Positions 35,022-41,676 of a stretch of 64,000 nucleotides of DNA are shown here, one piece after another. How positions within the stretch are numbered: the first letter of the stretch is position 1; each line of letters opens with the position of its first letter. The notes beneath the pieces were generated by a model, which was not told the origin of the DNA, ran no database searches, and saw only the letters and a program-made list of their open reading frames with translations. A program made the position numbers and the translations under genes. This stretch comes from Acidimicrobiales bacterium (lineage in GTDB: Bacteria > Actinomycetota > Acidimicrobiia > Acidimicrobiales > Iamiaceae), in assembly GCA_030448105.1 (NCBI GenBank), contig JAUJNP010000007.1, positions 62,001-126,000 on the forward strand, written 5' to 3'.

Positions 35022-35881
35022 CAGCCGTCCGACCCGCCGGATCCAGCGGCCCCTCCGCCGGCGGCGGGAGTGCCGCCCGTCTCGCCTTCGAGCGGCTTGG
35101 GCACGAAGGTGTCCTCCTTGCCCCCCTCGGCGGCGCCGGTGATGCGCACCAGGGTGAGCTTGCCGGCGTGGGCGCCGTTGATGAGCTCGAGGCGATCGGT
35201 GGGATCGTCGACCGCGAGGGTGACGGTGACCTGGCCGGCGTTGCCGACGGTGGCGTCGGCCGTGCTGCCGGCGGTGACCTCCGCGTTGGGCACGATGAGC
35301 CGGGTGCTGGAGCCGATGGCGCTGCCGAAGGACACGTAGACGTCGACGCGGTCGCCCGGGCGGAGCCCACCCTCGAACCCGTCGGCGGCGTCGACGGAGA
35401 CGGCCACGGTGGGGATGCCGTCCTCGCCAGCGTCGCCCAGGCCGCTGGCTTGCACCAGCTCGCCCTCCTCGAGGGGCGCGAGCACCACCGCGCCGACGAG
35501 CTGGCCGGGCTCGTGGAAGGAGCGCTGGGCCACCTCCGAGGGCAGCTCGATGGGTACCTGCCGGAGGTCGCCGGCGCTGACGATGGCCCCGGGGCGCAGG
35601 GCCCGGTCGGCCACCACGTAGCGGGTGTCGGGGCCCCGACCGGCGCCGCTCACGGTGGCGAAGATGCCGACCGCGGCGACGGCCACGAGGAACCCGCCCA
35701 CCACGGCGCGGCCGCCGGGAAGGCCGCGCCGGGGCTTGACGGTCCGGCTGCTGGAGCCCCCCGCCGTCGGGCGCGCGAGCGGGGCCTCCGGCGGGCGGGT
35801 CTGGGTGGCGGCCACGGGTCGGGCGACTCCTGCGGGGTGGGCGAGGTGGGCGGGTTGTACCGCCCAGCCGCGAGCGGCCAA
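35021..35881 (-). CDS. cpaB: CpaB/RcpC-like SAF-domain pilus protein
   Basis: 286 residues from TTG 35881 (AGGA seven bases before it); GTG 35815, with AGGAG 11 bases upstream, is the alternative and would remove an odd 22-residue head. One membrane helix (about 60-80, AVVGGFLVAVAAVGIFATV), then an SAF domain (VVADRALRPGAIVSAGDL) and the CpaB C-terminal part (GLRPGDRVDVYVSFG). In Gram-negatives CpaB lies in the periplasm near the secretin; here without secretin it likely lines the wall path of the pilus. First gene of the Tad operon. Confidence 0.82.
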   Translation of the reverse strand: MAARGWAVQPAHLAHPAGVARPVAATQTRPPEAPLARPTAGGSSSRTVKPRRGLPGGRAVVGGFLVAVAAVGIFATVSGAGRGPDTRYVVADRALRPGAIVSAGDLRQVPIELPSEVAQRSFHEPGQLVGAVVLAPLEEGELVQASGLGDAGEDGIPTVAVSVDAADGFEGGLRPGDRVDVYVSFGSAIGSSTRLIVPNAEVTAGSTADATVGNAGQVTVTLAVDDPTDRLELINGAHAGKLTLVRITGAAEGGKEDTFVPKPLEGETGGTPAAGGGAAGSGGSDG

Positions 35882-35902
35882 ACGAGCATCCTGCGCCGGC
35901 GG

Positions 35903-35941
35903 AGCCTACCCGACATCGAAAGTTGTCGAAAGACTCGAAAA
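35903..35941. promoter_or_regulatory. Tad operon promoter region with triple GAAA repeat
   Basis: Between divergent cpaB and the MerR-like gene. On the plus strand GAAAG (35918), GAAAG (35928) and GAAAA (35937) repeat with periods of 10 and 9 bases, each preceded by TC. On the minus strand a -10-like TAGGCT (35903-35908) reads toward cpaB and the repeats cover its -35 zone. The third repeat is 18 bases before the regulator's start. Confidence 0.5.
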
Positions 35942-35958
35942 TGATGGAGAGACGTCGT

Positions 35959-36231
35959 ATGCTGCCCGTCGTGACCACAGTTGCGCCACGTTGGCTGAGC
36001 ACGGCGGAGTCCGCCCGGCGGCTCGGGATCACCCCGCGCACCCTGTACCGGTTCATCGACGAGGGACAGTTGCCGGCGTACCGGTTCGGGCGGGTCATCC
36101 GCCTGAAGGAGAACGAGGTCGACAGCTTCATCGACGCCTGCCGCATCCAGCCCGGCACCCTCGAGCACCTCTACCCCGAGACGGTCGGTAGCGAGCCCGA
36201 GGCCGAGAGCGTCATCGGCACCGACGCCTGA
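35959..36231 (+). CDS. Small MerR/excisionase-type HTH regulator (BldC-like)
   Basis: 90 residues from ATG 35959, which has GGAGAG at 7-base spacing; upstream ATGs at 35941 and 35944 lack one. A single winged HTH: WLSTAESARRLGITPRTLYRFIDEGQLPAYRFGRVIRLKENEVDSFID (residues about 11-57), then an acidic tail. It is the HTH_17/excisionase group that also includes BldC, which binds direct repeats with 9-10-base spacing head to tail. Divergent from the Tad operon and next to such repeats, so a regulator of Tad genes is likely. An excisionase role is unlikely, since no integrase is near. Confidence 0.8.
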   Translation: MLPVVTTVAPRWLSTAESARRLGITPRTLYRFIDEGQLPAYRFGRVIRLKENEVDSFIDACRIQPGTLEHLYPETVGSEPEAESVIGTDA

Positions 36232-36253
36232 CCGTCGGGTGCCGGCCGCCCGG

Positions 36254-36835
36254 TCAGCGGGCCAGGGAGAGCTCTGCCACCGACCCGAACGGCACGTAGG
36301 CCACCGGCCGGGTGTCGCCGTCGAGGCGCAGCGTCAGCACGTCCCGGCCGGCGGCCCGGAGGTCACCGCTCAGCCCGGTGCCGTCGAGGGTGACCACCAG
36401 CACGCGTGGGCGGTCGCCGGCGAGGGCGGCGACGGCTTCGCCGAAGGCCATGTCGAGAGCCTGGGGGCGGTCGCCCGCCATTGGCGGGTGCGGCCCGAGG
36501 GGGCGCACCGAGGACAGCCCGTCGTAGCGCAACAGCACGTCGCCCCCGTCGGTGGTGCGCAACGCGCAGAAGTCGTCGGCCACGGCCCGCACCGACCCCC
36601 GATGGCGCCGGCCGGCGGGCGCGTGGGCGACCACCGAGACCGCCCGCTCGGCCAGGTCGAGGAGGATCCCGGCGAACAGCGCCTCCTCCTCGGCCTGCTG
36701 GCGCAGCCATCGCTCGCGGGCCCGGGAGGCGGCGGCGGCGTCGGCCCGGGTGTCGGCCAACCACCGGGTCAGCTCACCGACCAGGTCCTCGGCCCCCGCC
36801 GGATCGAGCCCGCTCTGGTCATCCACCGCGTCCAT
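36254..36835 (-). CDS. Conserved hypothetical with small beta-barrel-like domain
   Basis: 193 residues from ATG 36833-36835. Two helices rich in Arg/Glu/Ala (about 10-60), then a beta-rich segment (VSVVAHAPAGRRHRGSVRAVADDFCALRTTDGGDVLLRYDGLSSVRP). The latter resembles an Sm-like barrel by its strand pattern, but no specific family is recognised. A second beta/alpha part with VLVVTLDGTGLSGDL and a C-terminal PFGSVAELSLAR follows. No membrane segment. Lies between the Tad regulator and phoH, facing both. Function unknown. Confidence 0.6.
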   Translation of the reverse strand: MDAVDDQSGLDPAGAEDLVGELTRWLADTRADAAAASRARERWLRQQAEEEALFAGILLDLAERAVSVVAHAPAGRRHRGSVRAVADDFCALRTTDGGDVLLRYDGLSSVRPLGPHPPMAGDRPQALDMAFGEAVAALAGDRPRVLVVTLDGTGLSGDLRAAGRDVLTLRLDGDTRPVAYVPFGSVAELSLAR

Positions 36836-36929
36836 CCGGGCGATGGTACGGCGGTCACCGCTTCGGACGATCCCCACAGGGCACGGCCGGAATTAGGCTC
36901 CCGGCGATGACCGAGACGAAACGGGGCTC

Positions 36930-37943
36930 GTGGCGACGACGTCGGTGAAGATCCGTGTGCCCGGCAACCACCTCATGGTGCCGCTGCTCGGGCACCGCGA
37001 CGAGCTGCTCCGGTTGGTGGAGGACGCCTTCGCCGAAGCTGCCATCCACGTGCGGGGCAACGAGATCGCCATCGACGGTGGCGACGCCGAGCAGGTGGGC
37101 CGCCTGTTCGAGGACCTGGTGGTGCTGCTCCAGCAGGGCCAGCGGCTGGAGCCGGCGGTGGTCAGCCGCACCATCGACATGGTCAAGGCCGACGAGCGCC
37201 CCTCCGAAGTGCTCGCCACCGAGGTGCTGCGCTCGGCCAAGGGTCGCACCGTGCGTCCCAAGTCGAGCGGTCAGAAGCGCTACGTCGACGCCATCGCCGC
37301 CAACGTCATCACCTTCGGCGTCGGCCCCGCCGGCACCGGCAAGAGCTGGCTGGCGGTGGCCATGGCCGTGCAGGCCCTCCAGGCCAAGCAGGTCGACCGG
37401 ATCATCCTGACCCGCCCGGCGGTCGAGGCCGGTGAGCGCCTGGGCTTCCTGCCCGGCGACCTCATGGCCAAGGTCGACCCGTACCTGCGGCCCCTCTACG
37501 ACGCCCTCTACGACATGGTCGAGCCCGACGGCGCCCAGCGCCTGCTCGACCGGGGCACGGTGGAGGTGGCGCCGCTGGCCTTCATGAGGGGCCGCACCCT
37601 CAACTCGAGCTTCATCATCCTCGACGAGGCGCAGAACACCACACCCGAGCAGATGAAGATGTTCCTCACCCGCATCGGGTTCGGCTCGAAGGCGGTCGTC
37701 ACCGGCGACACCACCCAGGTCGACGTGGCCGGCGGTCGGAGCGGCCTCGGTGGCCTGGAGCGGGTGCTGGACGGCATCGACGGCCTGGCCTGGGTGCACC
37801 TCACCAGCCGCGATGTGGTCCGCCACCGCATCGTGCAGGACATCGTCGACGCCTACGAGCGAGCCACCCCGCCGGACCTGGCGGACCTGCCGGACCCAGT
37901 GCCCGAACCGCCGCCGCGCCGGGCCCGCACCGACCCCCGTTGA
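36930..37943 (+). CDS. phoH: PhoH-family ATPase
   Basis: 337 residues from GTG. N-terminal KH-like part (about 5-70) and a RecD-like ATPase domain with Walker A GPAGTGKS near 131, RPAVEAGERLGFLPGDL near 160, Walker B FIILDEAQN near 226, and VTGDTTQVD. Usually linked to YbeY in ribosome quality control and RNA metabolism, which fits: the ybeY TTG overlaps its stop by four bases. Pro/Arg-rich tail. Confidence 0.92.
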   Translation: MATTSVKIRVPGNHLMVPLLGHRDELLRLVEDAFAEAAIHVRGNEIAIDGGDAEQVGRLFEDLVVLLQQGQRLEPAVVSRTIDMVKADERPSEVLATEVLRSAKGRTVRPKSSGQKRYVDAIAANVITFGVGPAGTGKSWLAVAMAVQALQAKQVDRIILTRPAVEAGERLGFLPGDLMAKVDPYLRPLYDALYDMVEPDGAQRLLDRGTVEVAPLAFMRGRTLNSSFIILDEAQNTTPEQMKMFLTRIGFGSKAVVTGDTTQVDVAGGRSGLGGLERVLDGIDGLAWVHLTSRDVVRHRIVQDIVDAYERATPPDLADLPDPVPEPPPRRARTDPR

Positions 37944-38527
37944 CGCCGGGCCCGTCACCCGCCCGCCGCCGCCGTCGGGCGCCGTCGGAGGGATCCCTCG
38001 AGGTGTTCGTCGCCGACGAGCAGGACGACCACCCCGTCGACGTGACCCGCTGGTCGCGGCTGGCCGAGCAGGTCCTCGGCGCCATGGGGGTGGGCGGTGA
38101 GGCCGAGCTGTCGGTGCTGTTCGTGGCGAGCGACGTGATGGCGGGGTTGAACGAGCGCTTCCTCGACGGCAGCGGCCCGACCGACGTGCTGTCGTTCCCC
38201 ATCGACGACGACGTGGTGGAACTGGGCCGCTGGCCCGACCCCACCACCACCGGGCCCGACCGCTCCTCGGTGGAGCCGGCCGAGGCGCCTCTGCTGCTCG
38301 GCGACGTGGTCATCTGCCCGGCGGTGGCCGCCGCCAATGCGCCCGGCCACGCGGGCACCTACGACGACGAGCTGGCCCTGCTCGTGGTGCACGGCGTGCT
38401 GCACGTGCTTGGCATGGACCACGCCGACACCGCGGAGGTCGCCGCCATGCAACGGCGCGAGCGTGAGCTGCTGGATCGCTTCCACGGTCCTCTTGCCCGC
38501 GATCCGTGGACGGCCCCACCCTCGTGA
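37940..38527 (+). CDS. ybeY: Endoribonuclease YbeY
   Basis: 195 residues from TTG (TTGA overlap with phoH). Zinc site HGVLHVLGMDH (H-x3-H-x5-H type) near residue 151, preceded by the family motif VLSFPID near 87. A loop of about 25 residues (DPTTTGPDRSSVEPAEAPL) is longer than usual. Processes 16S rRNA 3' ends and takes part in 70S quality control. The head of about 20 Arg/Pro residues is unusual and the start may lie later, near LEVFVADEQ. Confidence 0.9.
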   Translation: MTPGPSPARRRRRAPSEGSLEVFVADEQDDHPVDVTRWSRLAEQVLGAMGVGGEAELSVLFVASDVMAGLNERFLDGSGPTDVLSFPIDDDVVELGRWPDPTTTGPDRSSVEPAEAPLLLGDVVICPAVAAANAPGHAGTYDDELALLVVHGVLHVLGMDHADTAEVAAMQRRERELLDRFHGPLARDPWTAPPS

Positions 38528-39822
38528 GGGGGCCGTCACCCGTGCCACTCGTGCTCGGCGTGCGGTTCACCTCGGTCGACCTGGCCATGGCGGTCGGGGC
38601 GGTGGTGCTGCTGGTGGTGCTCCTGTTCCTCGCCGCCGCCGAGACCGGCCTCACCCGCATGAGCCGGGCCAAGGCCCTGGGACTCCGGGAGCTGGACCGC
38701 CGGGGTGCCACCAGCCTGGTGCGGCTGGTGAGCCGGCCCGAGGAGTTCATCAACCCGCTGCTGCTGGTGGTGCTGGTGGTGCAGACCGCGCAGATCGCCC
38801 TCACCACCCTCGTGGCCGAGCGGCTCTTCGGGGGAGTGGGCGTGGCCGTCGCCCTCGTCGTGAACGTGGTGGTGGTGTTCGTGCTGGCCGAGGCGGCGCC
38901 GAAGACGTGGGCCGTCCAGCACGGCGACCGGGCCGCCCTCCTCACCGCCGGGCCGGTCAGCGCCATGACCCGCGTCTGGCCGCTGCGCCTGGTATCGCGC
39001 GCCCTCATCGGGCTCACCAACGTGATCCTGCCGGGCAAGGGCCTCAAGCAGGGCCCCTTCGTGTCCGAGGAGGAGTTGCTGGCCCTGGCCGACGAGGCGG
39101 CCGAGGCCGAGTCGATCGAGCCCGAGGAACGGGCCCTCATCCAGCAGATCATCGAGTTCGGCGACACCATCGTGCGGGAGGTGATGGTGCCCCGCACCGA
39201 CATGGTCACCGTCGGCGCCGACTTCCGCGTGGCCGACGTCATGGAGGTGGTGCTCCTCAACGGCTACAGCCGGGTGCCGGTGTGCGGCGAGGGCATCGAC
39301 GACGTGGTCGGCGTGGTCTACGCCAAGGACCTCATGCGGGCCGAGCGCGACGACCACGAGGAGGCGGCGGTGGCGTCGCTCATGCGCCCCGCCCACCCGG
39401 TGCCGGAGACCAAGCGGGTGGCCGAGCTGCTTCGGGAGATGCAGGCCGAGCAGTTCCACATGGCCATCGTGATCGACGAGTACGGCGGCACCGCCGGGCT
39501 GGTCACCCTCGAGGACCTCATCGAGGAGCTGGTGGGCGAGATCGTCGACGAGTACGACGTGGAGGACCCCCGCATCGAGCCGCTGCCGGGGGGCGACCTC
39601 CGGGTCAACGGCCGCCTGCCCATCGACGAGGCCAACGAGGTGCTCGACGGCTCCCTGCCCGAAGGTGACTGGGACACCGTCGGCGGTCTGCTCTTCTCGA
39701 AGCTGGGCAAGGTGGCGGTGGAGGGGGACAGCGTCGACGTCGACGGCTACCGGCTCAAGGCCGACAAGGTGCAGGGCCGCCGCATCAGCCGGGTGCGCAT
39801 CAGCCGGCGCGAGGCGGCGTGA
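38524..39822 (+). CDS. CNNM/HlyC-CorC family membrane protein
   Basis: 432 residues from GTG (GTGA overlap with ybeY). DUF21/CNNM transmembrane domain (about 15-145, including AAAETGLTRMSRAKALGL), a pair of CBS domains (about 215-340; VMVPRTDMVTVGADF and HMAIVIDEYGGTAGLVTLED), and the CorC/HlyC C-terminal domain (DLRVNGRLPIDEANEVL). Family members affect Mg2+ efflux. In the standard phoH-ybeY-corC-era neighbourhood of Gram-positive bacteria. Confidence 0.9.
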   Translation: MRGPSPVPLVLGVRFTSVDLAMAVGAVVLLVVLLFLAAAETGLTRMSRAKALGLRELDRRGATSLVRLVSRPEEFINPLLLVVLVVQTAQIALTTLVAERLFGGVGVAVALVVNVVVVFVLAEAAPKTWAVQHGDRAALLTAGPVSAMTRVWPLRLVSRALIGLTNVILPGKGLKQGPFVSEEELLALADEAAEAESIEPEERALIQQIIEFGDTIVREVMVPRTDMVTVGADFRVADVMEVVLLNGYSRVPVCGEGIDDVVGVVYAKDLMRAERDDHEEAAVASLMRPAHPVPETKRVAELLREMQAEQFHMAIVIDEYGGTAGLVTLEDLIEELVGEIVDEYDVEDPRIEPLPGGDLRVNGRLPIDEANEVLDGSLPEGDWDTVGGLLFSKLGKVAVEGDSVDVDGYRLKADKVQGRRISRVRISRREAA

Positions 39823-40655
39823 GGTCCGGTTTCGTGACCCTGGTGGGTCGGCCCAACGTGGGCAAGTCGACGCTGCTGAACGCCATCCTCGGCACCAAGG
39901 TGTCGATCGTCTCGGACAAGCCCCAGACCACCCGCACCCAGGTGCGCGGGGTGCTCGACCGCCCCGACGCCCAGCTGGTGTTCGTGGACACGCCCGGGAT
40001 CCACAAGCCCCGCTCGGCGCTGGGCGAGCGGCTCAACGCCACCGCCGAGGGCGCCATCGGCGACGTCGACGTCGTCTGCCTCGTGATCGACGCCACCGCC
40101 CCGCTGGGACGGGGCGACCGGTGGGTGGCCGGGCGGGTGCCCCCCGACGCGGTGGTGGTGGTCAACAAGGTCGACGTGGCCTCGCCCGCCGAGGTGCTGG
40201 GCCAGCTGTCGGCGGCGGCCGGCCTCGACCTCTCGGAGTACTTCCCCGTGTCCGCCCGCACCGGCGCCGGGGTGGCGGAGCTCGTCGCGGCCCTCGTCGC
40301 CCGCCTGCCGGAAGGGCCCCGGTACTACCCCGCGGGCGTCGTCACCGACGTGGCGGAGGCGTTCTGGGTGGGGGAGCTGGTCCGGGAGCAGCTCCTGGCG
40401 GTGGTGCGTGAGGAGGTGCCGCACTCGGTGGCCACCCGGGTGACCGAGTGGGACTGGCCCCGGGTCCGGTGCGAGATCCTGGTGGAGCGCGAGTCCCAGA
40501 AGGGGATCGTGATCGGCCGGGGTGGGGGAGTGCTCAAGGCGGTGGGCACCGCGGTCCGGGCCCAGCTCCCCGAGGGGGCCTACCTCGAGCTGTTCGTCAA
40601 GGTCGACAAGGACTGGCAGCGACGGCCCGCGTCGCTCGAGCGGCTGGGGTACTGA
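39819..40655 (+). CDS. era: GTPase Era
   Basis: 278 residues from GTG overlapping the CBS protein stop. G1 GRPNVGKST, switch TTRTQVRG, G3 DTPG, G4 NKVD, and a C-terminal KH domain with VIGRGGGVLKAVG (GxxG). Assembles the 30S subunit by binding the 16S 3' end. Slightly short of the usual 295-300 residues because of a compact G4-G5 region. Converges with the next gene at a gap of 9 bases. Confidence 0.95.
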   Translation: MRSGFVTLVGRPNVGKSTLLNAILGTKVSIVSDKPQTTRTQVRGVLDRPDAQLVFVDTPGIHKPRSALGERLNATAEGAIGDVDVVCLVIDATAPLGRGDRWVAGRVPPDAVVVVNKVDVASPAEVLGQLSAAAGLDLSEYFPVSARTGAGVAELVAALVARLPEGPRYYPAGVVTDVAEAFWVGELVREQLLAVVREEVPHSVATRVTEWDWPRVRCEILVERESQKGIVIGRGGGVLKAVGTAVRAQLPEGAYLELFVKVDKDWQRRPASLERLGY

Positions 40656-40664
40656 CCACAGAGG

Positions 40665-41234
40665 TCAGATGTCCGTGACGGAGCCGTCGGGCTCGACGAC
40701 CCGGAGACGGGAGCCATCGGCGGTGTCGGCCCGGCCGACCCGAAGGTCGAGCGTGGCCAGGGCGATGAGGCCGTCGTCGTCGGCCGCCACCGGCGTCGGC
40801 CGCCCGTCGACGGCGCGGAACAGCCCGACCGTGCGCTCGTCCGGCTCGATCACCAGCACCTCGGCCACGCCCCGGGCGACGTACCAGTCCAGCTTCTCGT
40901 AGCTGAGATCGCCGGGAGAGCGGATCTCCACGACCAACTCGGCCCGGCTGATGCCCAGGTCGGTGCGGTGCTCGGGCCGGCAGTAGCTGTGGTCGGGGGT
41001 GCGGTAGTCCTCGGGCCCGGCATACATCCCGGTCTCGTAGAACGAGCACAGGCCCTCGCGGTCGGCGGCGGTGGCCAGCACCCGGAGCAGGCGCGCGCCC
41101 AGTTCCTGGTGCCAGCGGCGCGGCGGCGGGTTCATGTGGAGGACGCCCTCCCACATCTCGTCGAAGAGATCGAGGCCGAGCTCCGAGCGCCGCTCCAGCA
41201 GCGTGGGATGGACCCGGGCGAGCACTCCCTCCAC
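40665..41234 (-). CDS. Uma2-family (PD-(D/E)XK) endonuclease-like protein
   Basis: 189 residues. It matches the Uma2/DUF820 fold: RWHQELGARLLRVL, PDHSYCRPEHR (Asp), AELVVEIRSPGDLSYEKLDWYVARGVAEVLVIEPD with the Glu and Lys of the nuclease core. The family is greatly amplified in cyanobacteria and some actinobacteria; targets are unknown. Single gene here; no toxin-antitoxin partner visible. Confidence 0.78.
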   Translation of the reverse strand: MEGVLARVHPTLLERRSELGLDLFDEMWEGVLHMNPPPRRWHQELGARLLRVLATAADREGLCSFYETGMYAGPEDYRTPDHSYCRPEHRTDLGISRAELVVEIRSPGDLSYEKLDWYVARGVAEVLVIEPDERTVGLFRAVDGRPTPVAADDDGLIALATLDLRVGRADTADGSRLRVVEPDGSVTDI

Positions 41235-41431
41235 GGGGTCAGCCTAGGTGGGGACCTCCGCCGTTGGTCGATCCGAGCAGGAACCTCGCGCCAATACCTC
41301 GAGTCGGGCGGAAGGGGGCCGATGGGGTGGCCTGAGCCCCGAGAGGGCACGCCTGGTTCGTACACATGGCGCCGATACGGCGTCCGGTCTCACGCTCGAC
41401 GCCTCCTCTCCCTCCCGGAAAGAGGAACGCC

Positions 41432-41647
41432 GTGTCGTCCCGCCAAGCGCCTGCGCAAGCCACCCCCACCACCCCGGGATCGGCCACCACCAACCTGGCC
41501 CGCACCGGTATGGACCCACGGCTGCCGATCTCGGGTGGGCTCCTGATCGTGGCCGGCGCCATCTTGCTTGCCCTGTCAGGCCGGCAACGCCGGCTCGGCG
41601 AGCTTCTGATCCCGGCAGCGGAGACGACGACGCGGGCGGCCGCCTGA
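41432..41647 (+). CDS. Short protein with LARTG-type sorting signal
   Basis: 71 residues from GTG 41432, preceded by AGAGGA at a 5-base spacing. A Thr/Pro-rich head (about 25 residues) is followed by LARTG, an LPxTG-like motif, then the hydrophobic LPISGGLLIVAGAILLALSG and basic RQRR. That is a cell-wall sorting signal, but there is no N-terminal signal peptide and about 20 residues follow the basic tail. It could be a remnant of a longer sortase substrate. No sortase is in the window. Confidence 0.45.
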   Translation: MSSRQAPAQATPTTPGSATTNLARTGMDPRLPISGGLLIVAGAILLALSGRQRRLGELLIPAAETTTRAAA

Positions 41648-41676
41648 TCGCCCGTTCCTCGCCCTGAGGCGCGACG

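Noticed and set aside
35959..36231. Excisionase of an integrated element
   Set aside because: No integrase, attachment-site repeat or phage genes nearby; the position opposite the Tad operon fits a regulator.
41244..41562. Minus-strand frames in the gap before the LARTG protein
   Set aside because: No domain, no start signal, and they overlap the better-supported plus-strand frame.
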